Assembly: GCF_013204855.1 (NCBI RefSeq)
Contig: NZ_JABMKZ010000002.1
Location: forward strand, 248,001-312,000
Source: Paenibacillus alba
Lineage (GTDB): Bacteria > Bacillota > Bacilli > Paenibacillales > NBRC-103111
Length of the DNA: 64,000 bases
Direction: 5' to 3'
Made by a program: the position numbers and the translations under genes. The notes under the pieces are model-generated. The model did no database searches, was not told where the DNA came from, and saw nothing but the letters and a program-made list of their open reading frames with translations. Shown here piece by piece: positions 54,329 to 63,376 of the stretch. Each line of letters begins with the position of its first letter. The stretch's first letter is position 1.

Positions 54329-55963
54329 CTAGTTATGAAATAACTGACCCATCTGCTGCATAAAGCGCTCATGGCCAAAAGCATTGTACTCATTCCAAGG
54401 AGCTTCCAAGCCAGTTAGGCCAGAAGTATAATGAACTTGTTTTTTCTTCACAGCCTTAAGATCCCTCCAACCCTCCTGTTTGGAAATTAGCTGCCAGGTT
54501 GATTGCGAAATAGGATCCTTGGAGATGTTCATAATCATATGATCTGCATCGAAATCAGCAAGGTCTCGGACTTCAACTGACTTCGTCCATCCAATTTGGT
54601 CTATATGCTCTGCCGGAGCAATCCCAAGATCATCATATAAAACTGTTCCAGCACGACGTCCCCAAATTAATAATCGCTCATTGTGAACCACGACAACTAG
54701 AACCGATTGATCCTTCAAGGTCATCTTAATAGATTTATGGATCCTCTTTGCCTTTTGATCGTAAGCATCGAGCCATTTCTCAGCCTCTTTTGTTTTACCT
54801 AGAAACTGTGCCGTTAACAGGTGATGCTCACGCCAGCTTTTGTCCCATGGCAAGAAAAGAGCAGGAGCGATTTGCGCCAGCCTCTGTTGTTCGTCCTCTT
54901 CAATCCAACAATCGATTCCGATAATGTAATCCGGTTGCATTTTTCTCAAAGACTCACGATTGAATTCATAATGATGGCTTAACGGCACCAACACATCAAA
55001 AGCATATCTACTCCGGTAATAGTCAGTCCAGTAATGATCCAATGGAGCAGCATAAGGGATGATTTGCAGCGCCAGTAATTGTCCGATATTAACCCAGCTG
55101 TATGCAGCTATTTTCAAATGTGCTTGTTTCAAATAAACCGCAGGAGCTACGCCCATATGCTTCTTAAAAAGGTTGCTGAAGTACGTTTCATTCTTATACC
55201 CTACACGAAAAGCAATATCGCGAAGCGTAGAATCGGGCATCTCCCTCATCAGCTTTTTGGCCTCGCTCAATCTCAGCTCTGTCACATATTCAATAACACC
55301 TTTACCGAATTTTTCTTTAAAAAGGCGCATGAAATGGAATCGACTCAGTCCAATGTTTGCCGTGAGCTGTTCAATTGTAATTTCTTGGGCAAAATCACGT
55401 TCAAGCTGCCCCTTCGCATATTCCAGCGCCATGGCCGTCTTCTGCTCTTGATGCTTTAACACAAGTCCAATCAATTCGTGGAAGCCTGCTTCACTGCTAA
55501 AACGGTCTGCCAGGCTGCCATTATTCCAAGTCGCGGCAATCATTTTGCATAAGGGCAGTACCGCAGCTGCGGACAGCATCATAGCTTCGCCTTCCGCAGA
55601 GAAATTATGTATCGCATGTGCCACAGCCGTGTGTTCGGAGGTTGATTTCATTTCATATGCTTGAAACCGTAAAATGGTCAGCCCAAACTCCCGTCCTGCA
55701 TGCAAACCCGCTTCAATCAGCTGACCTGGCCGGCATAGGAACACAGCACCGGGGCGCAATGGATAATATTGTCCGTTAACAACGAGACGGCCTTCACTCG
55801 TATCCGAGACAATGAACATCAGCGAATCGCTTTCAATAAAATCCCGCTCATGCGGATATTTCAGCTGTGGCTCTGTTAACCGCTCAACCCCAATTAATTT
55901 AAACCATAGCTTGGAAAGCAGTTCTTCATTCTCTAAAAAGGATTTGTTCTCATCTATTTTCAT
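54329..55963 (-). CDS. AraC regulator fused to a siderophore-binding domain (Btr-like)
   Basis: A 544-residue protein. A cupin-like N-terminal region (1-160), the AraC HTH pair at about 170-270 (LTANIGLSRFHFMRLFKEKF, IAFRVGYKNETYFSNLFKKH) and a C-terminal periplasmic-binding-protein fold (about 285-544, IGIDCWIEEDEQQRLAQIAP, GIAPAEHIDQIGW). The same architecture is known for Btr of B. subtilis, which activates siderophore transport genes on binding the ferric compound. It starts 9 bases after the binding-protein gene. Confidence 0.88.
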   Translation of the reverse strand: MKIDENKSFLENEELLSKLWFKLIGVERLTEPQLKYPHERDFIESDSLMFIVSDTSEGRLVVNGQYYPLRPGAVFLCRPGQLIEAGLHAGREFGLTILRFQAYEMKSTSEHTAVAHAIHNFSAEGEAMMLSAAAVLPLCKMIAATWNNGSLADRFSSEAGFHELIGLVLKHQEQKTAMALEYAKGQLERDFAQEITIEQLTANIGLSRFHFMRLFKEKFGKGVIEYVTELRLSEAKKLMREMPDSTLRDIAFRVGYKNETYFSNLFKKHMGVAPAVYLKQAHLKIAAYSWVNIGQLLALQIIPYAAPLDHYWTDYYRSRYAFDVLVPLSHHYEFNRESLRKMQPDYIIGIDCWIEEDEQQRLAQIAPALFLPWDKSWREHHLLTAQFLGKTKEAEKWLDAYDQKAKRIHKSIKMTLKDQSVLVVVVHNERLLIWGRRAGTVLYDDLGIAPAEHIDQIGWTKSVEVRDLADFDADHMIMNISKDPISQSTWQLISKQEGWRDLKAVKKKQVHYTSGLTGLEAPWNEYNAFGHERFMQQMGQLFHN

Positions 55964-55972
55964 AAGCTTCTG

Positions 55973-56944
55973 TTATTTAACCAAAGAACGAAGCACGTCA
56001 TCCATAATCAATTTGTTGGCAATCGCATTGTGGTTGAACCAATGACCCGAGTCCACTTCATAAACATGGCCTTGTTTCACCGCAGGAAGCTGATTCCATA
56101 GCGGATTATCAACAGGCGCTTTAGCACGACCTTTGCCTGACAAGACGAAGATGTAATCAACATCATCCAGCTGGGCTAATGCTTCTAGCGAATAAGAATC
56201 ATAATCGCCTTTTAACAATTTCGGCTGCTTAAACCCAAGGCCTTGATAGAGCATTTTGCCGCTGTAGAAATTTGCTCCGAACAACTTGAATCCCTTTTCA
56301 TCAGCCGATTGAAATAATACTGCCGTTTTATCGCCAATTGCCGCATGAATTTTCTCCTTCGACTCCTTCAGCTGCTGATCGTACTTCTTCAGAGCTTGCT
56401 CCGCTTCACTCGTTTTGCCAAGGACTTCGCCAAGCTTCGTCAAGTTGCCGCGCCAGTCATTTTCATCCGTAGAAAGCACAAAGGTAGGGGCAACCTTGGA
56501 AAACTCTTCATAGGAACCATTCTTCATATACGTAGGCGCGAGTATAATGATTAAATCCGGGTTATGGCTTAGAGCTTGCTCTGGTTTAAGTCCTCCGTTC
56601 ATATCAAGAACCGGCACATCTTTAAGTACATTTTGCAAATACAGCTGCGGCTCACCACCGGCGGACCATTGTGCAGCAGGCTTAACCCCAATAGCAGTCA
56701 TGGAATCTTCCAAAAATGGCGCGATGATTTTCTTGGGCTGAACAGGAACCTTAACCTCATGACCCATGGCATCTTTCAAAATCCGATCGGACGCGGCAGT
56801 TTGAACCGCTTTTTCAGTAGATTGTGCGGCTGTTGGACTGCTTCCCCCTTGTTTTGTATCGTTACCGGCTCCACAGCCAGCTACAAATAACGAGGTTAGC
56901 ACACATACTGCTGTGATATTTACCCATTTTCTTGCGTGATTCAT
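55973..56944 (-). CDS. Siderophore-binding lipoprotein (FeuA-like)
   Basis: A 323-residue lipoprotein with lipobox VAGCGAGN (Cys 24) and a PBP2/BtuF-like domain: KIIAPFLEDSMTAIGVKPAA, NPDLIIILAPTYMKNG and VDYIFVLSGKGRAKAPVDNP. It lies just downstream of a Fur box and binds an iron-siderophore complex for a permease not in this window. Confidence 0.92.
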   Translation of the reverse strand: MNHARKWVNITAVCVLTSLFVAGCGAGNDTKQGGSSPTAAQSTEKAVQTAASDRILKDAMGHEVKVPVQPKKIIAPFLEDSMTAIGVKPAAQWSAGGEPQLYLQNVLKDVPVLDMNGGLKPEQALSHNPDLIIILAPTYMKNGSYEEFSKVAPTFVLSTDENDWRGNLTKLGEVLGKTSEAEQALKKYDQQLKESKEKIHAAIGDKTAVLFQSADEKGFKLFGANFYSGKMLYQGLGFKQPKLLKGDYDSYSLEALAQLDDVDYIFVLSGKGRAKAPVDNPLWNQLPAVKQGHVYEVDSGHWFNHNAIANKLIMDDVLRSLVK

Positions 56945-56960
56945 TCTATTCTCCCCTTAA

Positions 56961-56981
56961 ATGATACTGATTATCATTATC
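56961..56981 (-). promoter_or_regulatory. Fur box
   Basis: On the minus strand GATAATGATAATCAGTATC matches the 19-base consensus GATAATGATAATCATTATC at 18 positions. It lies 17 bases before the siderophore-binding gene, so the operon should be iron-repressed. Confidence 0.88.
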
Positions 56982-57091
56982 GATATAGTGGAGTATATAT
57001 GAATATTGCCTATTTGTGAATACGCAAAAATGCTGAGTTTACGTAGATAAGCAGCACAATCGTATAACTACGCTCTAGCATCGACCGTTTT

Positions 57092-57784
57092 TCACATGTT
57101 CTCTTGTTGCAAATAAGCCAATGGCTTTACCAAACTCTCCCATCTTGCCGGTATTTCCTCCCTATGATTTGCATATACAGCTTGTAAATAATGTGATATG
57201 AAAGTAACTTGATCTTCGATAACAACCTCTCGAATTTCGGAAGCTTTTGTAGGTACAAGATGATTTTTAACTGTCTTAAAACTGTTCAGGGGTAGGAACA
57301 TCTCGGGACTCTTTTTGTAGGAGCAGGATTTGGGATACCGCGGTGAGCTTCCGGAGTCATATTTGGATAACTTCACTTCGGAATAGTGTGCAAGCAGTAG
57401 TGCACTCGCGTCGAATTCTAGTACAGCAAACCCTTCTTGTGGCTCTCTTCTCGCATAAGTAGTTAGCATTTTCTGACAATCCTTCAAGGTTGGCCAAAAA
57501 AATACATGCCGATCTATACACGCTCGAAACTGCTCCTGTGAAGTAGACGGATCTATCATACTGTCTGGAATTTTCAAATGAGCATTGATCGTGATTGCAT
57601 GTTCCTTAAATATTGCGTTTAAAGCTGAAGTTCGGCGCTCACCTGGTAGGACGGGATTGAGCATATAGCTGGAGAACAACGTATCGAAATGAGCCATTGC
57701 CGGTAAATTTCTTATTCTCGTAAAATGATAAAGACTTCTTCTGCTTTTCGGTTTGGTAATGTCCGCGACTATGGTTTCCTTCAT
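57092..57784 (-). CDS. DUF7002-like protein
   Basis: A 230-residue soluble protein. The start at 57784 is 8 bases after AAAAGGAATG (a GTG at 57802 is possible). Near the N-terminus SLYHFTRIRNLPAM resembles the start of DUF7002 and, more loosely, of ADP-ribosyltransferase-like folds (DarT); the FWPTLKDCQKMLTTYARREP segment and FDASALLLAHYSEV support DUF7002. No catalytic activity can be claimed. Divergent from yjdF-like. Confidence 0.55.
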   Translation of the reverse strand: MKETIVADITKPKSRRSLYHFTRIRNLPAMAHFDTLFSSYMLNPVLPGERRTSALNAIFKEHAITINAHLKIPDSMIDPSTSQEQFRACIDRHVFFWPTLKDCQKMLTTYARREPQEGFAVLEFDASALLLAHYSEVKLSKYDSGSSPRYPKSCSYKKSPEMFLPLNSFKTVKNHLVPTKASEIREVVIEDQVTFISHYLQAVYANHREEIPARWESLVKPLAYLQQENM

Positions 57785-57834
57785 GATCACATTCCTTTTC
57801 ACTTATTCCATCCTACTTTGACCCCAAACGGCAT

Positions 57835-58269
57835 GTGATATACCGCTTGATAAACAGAAGGGATTCTTGGATATATTTTAATGGTCAATTTTGGATCGGA
57901 GTCGTTGAGCACGAGAACGGTTCCAGGCTGAAGGCATGTCAATTTCTGTTTGGGACGGAGCCCAAGGACGGCGAGGTGTGGGATTTTGTCCAGCATCACA
58001 TGCTTAGCTTGCTTGCCTCTAGTTCTCAACAAGTCAGCATCAAGAAGCCCAATAATCACAAGATCAATCCCAAGCGGCTAGCTAGACAAATTGCCAAAGA
58101 GCTTAAAACGACAGGCGTCTCCACATTCGCGCAAGAAGCAATGAAGCTGGAACTGGAGTCACGGAAGAAGGAACGAAAAGCGTTTAACAAGCAGCAACAC
58201 GAGGAATATCAAGACAAAAAATATCAACTCCGAGTTCAAAAAGCAAAAGAAAAGCATCGCGGTAAATGA
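57835..58269 (+). CDS. yjdF: YjdF-family protein
   Basis: The protein carries the YjdF pattern (FNGQFWIGVVEHENGSRLKA, LFGTEPKDGEVWDFV, NPKRLARQIAKE, GVSTFAQEAMKLELE and a basic KAKEKHRGK end). The family start should be near FNGQFW. In frame the only standard starts are GTG 57835 and TTG 57847, neither with a binding site, while AGAAGGG stands 8 bases before ATA at 57871. The true start is therefore uncertain; the stated interval is the longest frame. No yjdF riboswitch is visible upstream. Confidence 0.78.
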   Translation: MIYRLINRRDSWIYFNGQFWIGVVEHENGSRLKACQFLFGTEPKDGEVWDFVQHHMLSLLASSSQQVSIKKPNNHKINPKRLARQIAKELKTTGVSTFAQEAMKLELESRKKERKAFNKQQHEEYQDKKYQLRVQKAKEKHRGK

Positions 58270-58294
58270 GGCTGCCTTAGGGTAGCCTTTTTTG
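58269..58294 (+). terminator. Terminator after yjdF-like gene
   Basis: AGGCTGCC / GGTAGCCT, loop TTAG, T-run. Confidence 0.8.
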
Positions 58295-58334
58295 TGTGTT
58301 TACCCTAATGCGCTCTTCCCCCAACAAAACAACT

Positions 58335-58572
58335 TCCACCTGCCGCTTTACGTCCACGTTTCTCTCTGTAAGCTCGTTTTTCGGCCCTATGCAGCCACTT
58401 TTGCTCTGCTCAGTAGCTTTAAAGCCGAAAAACAGCCCTAACTCCATCCACCTGCCGCTTTACCTCCACGTTTCTCTCCGTAAGCTCGTTTTTCGGCTCT
58501 ATGGCGCCACTTTTGTTCTGCTTAGCAACGTTAGAGCCGAAAAACCGGCTTAACTTCCTCAACCTACCGCTA
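58335..58572. repeat. Two and a bit tandem copies of a 112-bp repeat
   Basis: Two units start at 58335 and 58447, and the first part of a third at about 58559. Each has TCCACCTGCCGCTTTAC and GTTTTTCGGC / GCCGAAAAAC arms (58376/58424 and 58488/58536). No gene in the interval 58270-58671. Confidence 0.8.
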
Positions 58573-58671
58573 GCCTAAAGCCTTACGTCAACTAAAATTG
58601 GCTTTAGAACTGTAAAATGTTACAATTTGTAAGGTACATCTTCTACCCAATAAAGCGAAGGAGTGAAATGA

Positions 58672-59100
58672 ATGTCATTAGATGTTTATTTGAATTTCAA
58701 AGGAAACTGTCGAGAGGCCGTTGAGTTTTATGCCTCCGTATTCGGCTTAGAGAAGCCAAACATTATGACATTTGGAGACAACCCTCAAGATCCTTCCTAC
58801 CCGCTTCCAGAAGAAGCCAAGAATTTGGTTATGCACGCTCGCCTTAGCATTAGCGGCAGCACAGTCATGTTCTCTGATACGTTTCCTGGCATGCCTTTTG
58901 TAGCCGGAAACAATATCAGCTTATCGCTGGTCAGTTCCAACTTGGTCGAAGTCCAAAATGCCTTCCATAAGCTAAAAGAAGGCGGAAAAGTAGGCATGGA
59001 ACTGCAAGAAACTTTCTGGAGCAAATGCTATGGCAACTTAGAAGATAAATTCGGTATCCAGTGGCAGTTTAACTATGACAGTGGCGAAACTGTTTACTAA
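58672..59100 (+). CDS. VOC-family protein (PhnB-like)
   Basis: A 142-residue vicinal-oxygen-chelate protein with the start LDVYLNFKGNCREAVEFYAS, the TFPGMPFVAGNNISLSLVSS segment and the end KFGIQWQFNYDS. It resembles PhnB-like/glyoxalase-type metal proteins; substrate unknown. Binding site GAAGGAGTGAA. A terminator follows. Confidence 0.88.
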   Translation: MSLDVYLNFKGNCREAVEFYASVFGLEKPNIMTFGDNPQDPSYPLPEEAKNLVMHARLSISGSTVMFSDTFPGMPFVAGNNISLSLVSSNLVEVQNAFHKLKEGGKVGMELQETFWSKCYGNLEDKFGIQWQFNYDSGETVY

Positions 59101-59117
59101 TTCCTTTTAAATGAGAA

Positions 59118-59148
59118 AACCGTCAGGAAACTTCCCGACGGTTCTTTT
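59118..59148 (+). terminator. Terminator after VOC gene
   Basis: AACCGTC / GACGGTT arms, then CTTTTG. Confidence 0.8.
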
Positions 59149-59206
59149 GCATGGGATTCTTTCAAGCCAGCGCCCATCATTGCGCATATCCCAAAACCAG
59201 AACAAA

Positions 59207-60661
59207 CTAAAGAATCGGAGATATTAGTTTAGAGACAGATTCCAGAAAACGAATGCGAAGCGAACGTTTATCGTATTCCTCAAGCGTCAACTCCATACAC
59301 CCCTCCATATCCTTCCAGAACGTATTTTCCAGCTTTTTAGCTGTCTCCGCATGGTACATAAGGGCATTGGTCTCAAAATTAAGCCGCAAGCTGCGAATAT
59401 CGAAATTGGCCGTCCCCACTGAAGCAACTTTCCCATCGACAACGATCGTTTTCGCATGAAGAAAACCTTGATCATACAGATAACATTTCACCCCTGCACG
59501 CAGCAACTCACCTACATAATACAAGGATGCCCAATGAACGAATAAGTGATCTGCTTTCTGTGGAATCATGATGCGTACTTCGATCCCTGACAAAGCTGCT
59601 ATTCGCAAAGCATTCAGCATGCTTTCTTCGGGGATAAAATAAGGCGTTTGCAGCAAAATTCGGCTCTTCGCCATATGAATCATTTTCAAAAAGGTATATA
59701 CAAAATGAGGCCAAGCTTCGTTCGGTCCACTTGCCACAATTTGCATAGGTACCTGTGCTGGTTCTTCGGTTTGTTTGGGATCTGGGAAATAGTACGGCTC
59801 CAATTCCATCATCGTTTCTGAGGCTAAATTCCAATCGAGAATAAATCGAGACTGCAGCGCCCTGACTACACTGCCCGTCAAACGCAAATGGGTATCTCTC
59901 CAGTACCCAAATTTCGGGTCTAACCCAAGGTACTCATTGCCCACATTGAAGCCGCCCATATAACCGATCTGGCCATCAATGATGACAAGCTTGCGATGGT
60001 TTCGATAATTCACCCGATAATTCAAATAAGGAATTCGTGAAGGGAAAAAAGCCGCCTTCTGACCCCCAGCTTTCAGGAAATCTCGAAAAAACGAATCCTT
60101 CAAAGATCGCGATCCAATATCGTCGTACAAGAACCTGACAACAACGCCTTGCTCCGCTTTTTTAGTCAGAGCCTGCATAACCTTCTGTCCTAAAGAATCA
60201 TTCTTCACGATGTAATACTGCATATGGATATGTGATTCAGCAGCTTCAATTTTCATCAATAAATCACTGAATTTAGCTACGCCGTCTGTAAAAATATGAA
60301 CACCATTGTCTTGCGTTAAGAAAGCATCATTCGTAGCCACATTCAAATAAATTAAATCTCGATACTGGCTTACCATAGGATCAATATAAGGCAATGTCCC
60401 ATCCATCAATTGTTCCCGCTGCTCGGAAATAACGGTTTGCACCCTTTCCAGCATGCGGCGATTCCATTTGTACAGCTTTCTGCGGCTTAGGTTTTGTCCG
60501 AATATCACATATAGAATAAAACCTAAAATAGGAATAAACAAAAGCACCATCAACCATGACCATGTTGCAGCTACATTTCGCCGTTCCAAAAAAACAACCG
60601 CAATCGCAAGCAAAATGTTAATAACGAATAAAAATGTAAGTGCGTGTGAGTACCAGTTCAT
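59207..60661 (-). CDS. cls: Cardiolipin synthase
   Basis: A 484-residue phospholipase-D-family enzyme with two N-terminal membrane helices (about 7-25 and 37-55). Two HKD motifs: HRKLVIIDGQIGYMGGFN and HAKTIVVDGKVASVGTANFD. It condenses two phosphatidylglycerol molecules to cardiolipin in the membrane. Single gene, preceded by a GGAG-type site. Confidence 0.93.
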   Translation of the reverse strand: MNWYSHALTFLFVINILLAIAVVFLERRNVAATWSWLMVLLFIPILGFILYVIFGQNLSRRKLYKWNRRMLERVQTVISEQREQLMDGTLPYIDPMVSQYRDLIYLNVATNDAFLTQDNGVHIFTDGVAKFSDLLMKIEAAESHIHMQYYIVKNDSLGQKVMQALTKKAEQGVVVRFLYDDIGSRSLKDSFFRDFLKAGGQKAAFFPSRIPYLNYRVNYRNHRKLVIIDGQIGYMGGFNVGNEYLGLDPKFGYWRDTHLRLTGSVVRALQSRFILDWNLASETMMELEPYYFPDPKQTEEPAQVPMQIVASGPNEAWPHFVYTFLKMIHMAKSRILLQTPYFIPEESMLNALRIAALSGIEVRIMIPQKADHLFVHWASLYYVGELLRAGVKCYLYDQGFLHAKTIVVDGKVASVGTANFDIRSLRLNFETNALMYHAETAKKLENTFWKDMEGCMELTLEEYDKRSLRIRFLESVSKLISPIL

Positions 60662-60759
60662 AATTCAACTCCACCATTTCATTGTCCAATGATACCCATT
60701 ATACCTCAAATAGGCCAAATACGAAAAAGCCCTTGTCCGCGTAATGGGAGCAAGAGTAT

Positions 60760-60797
60760 TCTGAAAAGCAAAGACTGGAAGCCATAAGCCCCCAGTC
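60760..60797 (-). terminator. Terminator of the glg operon
   Basis: Minus-strand stem GACTGG...CCAGTC followed by TTTGCTTTTC, 15 bases after the glgA stop. Confidence 0.55.
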
Positions 60798-60811
60798 CTT
60801 GTTTCCACCAT

Positions 60812-62251
60812 TTATTTCACCATATCCTTATAAAGTGCCATATATTGCGCCGCTGATTTTTTCCAACTGAAATCGCCCTTTTTCATATTTTGCTGCATTT
60901 TCAACCAAGCATCTCGATCATTCTTGTAGAAAAATACAGCTCGGCGAATCGTGTGCAGCATATCATGCGCGTTATAATGGCTGAAGGTGAAACCAGTTCC
61001 TTCTCCAGTAAACTCATTGTACGGTTGAACCGTATCTTTGAGCCCGCCTGTCTCTCTCACAATTGGGACTGATCGATACCTGAGGGCAATTAATTGGCCT
61101 ATGCCGCAAGGCTCGAACTGCGAAGGCATCAAGAACATGTCTGAAGCCGCATAAATTTGATGAGCCAACGCTTCATCGAAATTAATTTGAGCCGAAACTT
61201 TCCCCGGATGTGTCTGAGCGGCGTAGCGGAACATTTGCTCATAGCCCGCTTCCCCAGTACCCAGCACAACGAGTTGGATATCTAAACCTAATATCTCAGG
61301 AAGCACGTGCTGGATAAGATCCAGCCCTTTTTGCTGCACGAGACGTGTGACCAAGGCAATCATCGGGACATCCCCATCCACCGGCAAGCCCAAACGCTCC
61401 TGCAGAGCCAGCTTGTTTTGCTGCTTCTTAGGTAAAGAATCACGATAATTCACCACAAGATGCGGGTCTGTCATCGGATCGAAGATGTCATAGTCAATGC
61501 CATTGACGATGCCTTGCAGTTGATCCTTCCGGTGCCGCAGCAGGCTGTCCAAAAATTCCCCGTAATAAGGCGTCTGGATTTCTTCAGCATAAGTCTGACT
61601 CACCGTAGTCAAACGATCCGAGTACAGAAGCCCGCCTTTGAGGAAACTGGCGCCGCCGTGCAATTCAAGCGCATTGCCCGTGAAATGATCGTCAGACAAA
61701 CCGAACAAATCTTTCAAGAGCGATTGATCAAACACGCCTTGATATTTCAGGTTATGAACGGTCGTTACCGTTTTCATCTGGTTAAAGAAAGGCAAATGCT
61801 GATAGTGAGCTTTCAGCAGAACAGGAATCATACTGGCTTGCCAATCATGACAATGAATGACATCCGGCTGGAAATCAAGCAGCGGCAAAGCCTCAATTAC
61901 GCCTCTGCAGAAGAAGCCGAATCGCTCAGCTTCATCGCCGTATCCATAAATACCAGGTCGTTTGAAGTAAAATTCATTATCCACGAAATAAAACGTAACG
62001 CCATCCTGTTCAAGCACATCAATCCCGATGTACTGCTTGCGCCAACCGACATAAATATCAAACGTGATTACCGACGTCATGGCCTCCCGATATTTGGCTG
62101 GGATATCGCCATACTTCGGTAAAATGACTCTGACATCCAGACCTTGCTGGCTCAGCTCTTTCGGCAGTGAGCCAATGACATCAGCCAGACCTCCAGTTTT
62201 AATAAAAGGTACAGCCTCTGATGCGGCAAAAAGTACTTTCAATCTTCCCAC
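60812..62251 (-). CDS. glgA: Glycogen synthase
   Basis: A 479-residue GT5 starch/glycogen synthase. The ADP-glucose motif KTGGLADVIGSLP is at about residues 19-31; a second is PSQFEPCGIGQLIALRYRSV with Glu, and ETGGLKDTVQP at about 400. It adds glucose from ADP-glucose to the growing chain. 9 bases after glgD. Confidence 0.96.
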   Translation of the reverse strand: MGRLKVLFAASEAVPFIKTGGLADVIGSLPKELSQQGLDVRVILPKYGDIPAKYREAMTSVITFDIYVGWRKQYIGIDVLEQDGVTFYFVDNEFYFKRPGIYGYGDEAERFGFFCRGVIEALPLLDFQPDVIHCHDWQASMIPVLLKAHYQHLPFFNQMKTVTTVHNLKYQGVFDQSLLKDLFGLSDDHFTGNALELHGGASFLKGGLLYSDRLTTVSQTYAEEIQTPYYGEFLDSLLRHRKDQLQGIVNGIDYDIFDPMTDPHLVVNYRDSLPKKQQNKLALQERLGLPVDGDVPMIALVTRLVQQKGLDLIQHVLPEILGLDIQLVVLGTGEAGYEQMFRYAAQTHPGKVSAQINFDEALAHQIYAASDMFLMPSQFEPCGIGQLIALRYRSVPIVRETGGLKDTVQPYNEFTGEGTGFTFSHYNAHDMLHTIRRAVFFYKNDRDAWLKMQQNMKKGDFSWKKSAAQYMALYKDMVK

Positions 62252-62260
62252 TCCTCCAGA

Positions 62261-63370
62261 CTAAATCACTTTCGTTTTCGCTGCGATGAATGGCGCTTTG
62301 TTGTCACCTGTCAACACGCGGCCGCGGCTGATGAAGACATCTTTATCCAGAATGGCATTCTCGATAATCACATTCTCCTCGATCTCACAGTTCTGAAGAA
62401 TGATGCTGTTCTTCACATAAGCACCCTTACGAATTTTCACACCACGGAACAGGATACTATTCTCGACCTTGCCTTCGATCATGCAGCCGTTCGCCAGAAG
62501 CGTATTCTTGACTGCTGCGGAATCCGAGTACTTGGCCGGCGGTTCATCCTTGACCTTGGTATAAATCAGATTTTTCTGGAAGAATAGTTCTCTCCAGATG
62601 GCAGGATTCAGAAGCTGCATACTGTGCTTATAGTAGCCTTGGATCGAATTAACGATGCCAACGTGGCCTTCGAATTTATACCCATAAACACTCAATTTAT
62701 CAATGTTCTTCATGATACCGTCGCGAACCAGATGATCATACCCTTGCGCTAAGCACGATTCAACCATATCCAGCAGCAATGCTTTGCTCATGACATACAT
62801 TTCCATCGAAATATTGTTGGTCCGCAAACGTCCCGTGTGATCTTCCATAAGGGTCACTTGACCGCTTTCTTTCACAGCTAGGCGGCGAAACTTTCCTTGA
62901 ATCTCTTCATCCGTCTGTTTATATATAACCGTAATGTCGGCTTGTGAATCTTCGTGATAGCGAACCACGTCGCGCAAGTCAAGGTTGCACACCATATGAC
63001 TGCGTGAAATAATGACCAATTCCTCTTTCCCCCGATAGAAATAGTCGCGGTGGCTGTAGAATTGATATAAGTCCCCACGGGAAATTCCTGTAGGCTCATC
63101 CATCACAGATGGCAGTACGAACAAACCGCCGCGCTTTCTGTCCAGATCCCACTCTTTCCCGGATCCCAGGTGATCCATTAACGAACGATATTTGTGCTGG
63201 GTGAACACGGCCACATTATCAATTCCTGAATTAACCATATTGGATAAGGTAAAATCAATTAACCGATAACGTCCTCCGAACGGCACCGAAGCCGGGCAGC
63301 GAAAATAAGTCAGTTCCTCCAAATCATCCGGTTCATTTACTAAATTAATGACACCCATCACATGTTTCAT
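62261..63370 (-). CDS. glgD: GlgD, ADP-glucose pyrophosphorylase-like regulatory subunit
   Basis: A 369-residue nucleotidyltransferase-like protein: PFGGRYRLIDFTLSNMVNSG (with a shortened, altered P-loop start) and left-handed beta-helix hexapeptides at the end (VENSILFRGVKIRKGAYVKN). In Bacillales GlgD pairs with GlgC and modulates its activity. Six bases separate it from glgC. Confidence 0.93.
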   Translation of the reverse strand: MKHVMGVINLVNEPDDLEELTYFRCPASVPFGGRYRLIDFTLSNMVNSGIDNVAVFTQHKYRSLMDHLGSGKEWDLDRKRGGLFVLPSVMDEPTGISRGDLYQFYSHRDYFYRGKEELVIISRSHMVCNLDLRDVVRYHEDSQADITVIYKQTDEEIQGKFRRLAVKESGQVTLMEDHTGRLRTNNISMEMYVMSKALLLDMVESCLAQGYDHLVRDGIMKNIDKLSVYGYKFEGHVGIVNSIQGYYKHSMQLLNPAIWRELFFQKNLIYTKVKDEPPAKYSDSAAVKNTLLANGCMIEGKVENSILFRGVKIRKGAYVKNSIILQNCEIEENVIIENAILDKDVFISRGRVLTGDNKAPFIAAKTKVI

Positions 63371-63376
63371 CTGATA

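Noticed and set aside
57785..57870. Expected yjdF riboswitch upstream of yjdF
   Set aside because: Only about 50-90 bases separate the divergent starts; no room or structure for the aptamer.
57799..58059. 86-codon minus frame opposite yjdF
   Set aside because: Antisense of the conserved YjdF protein.
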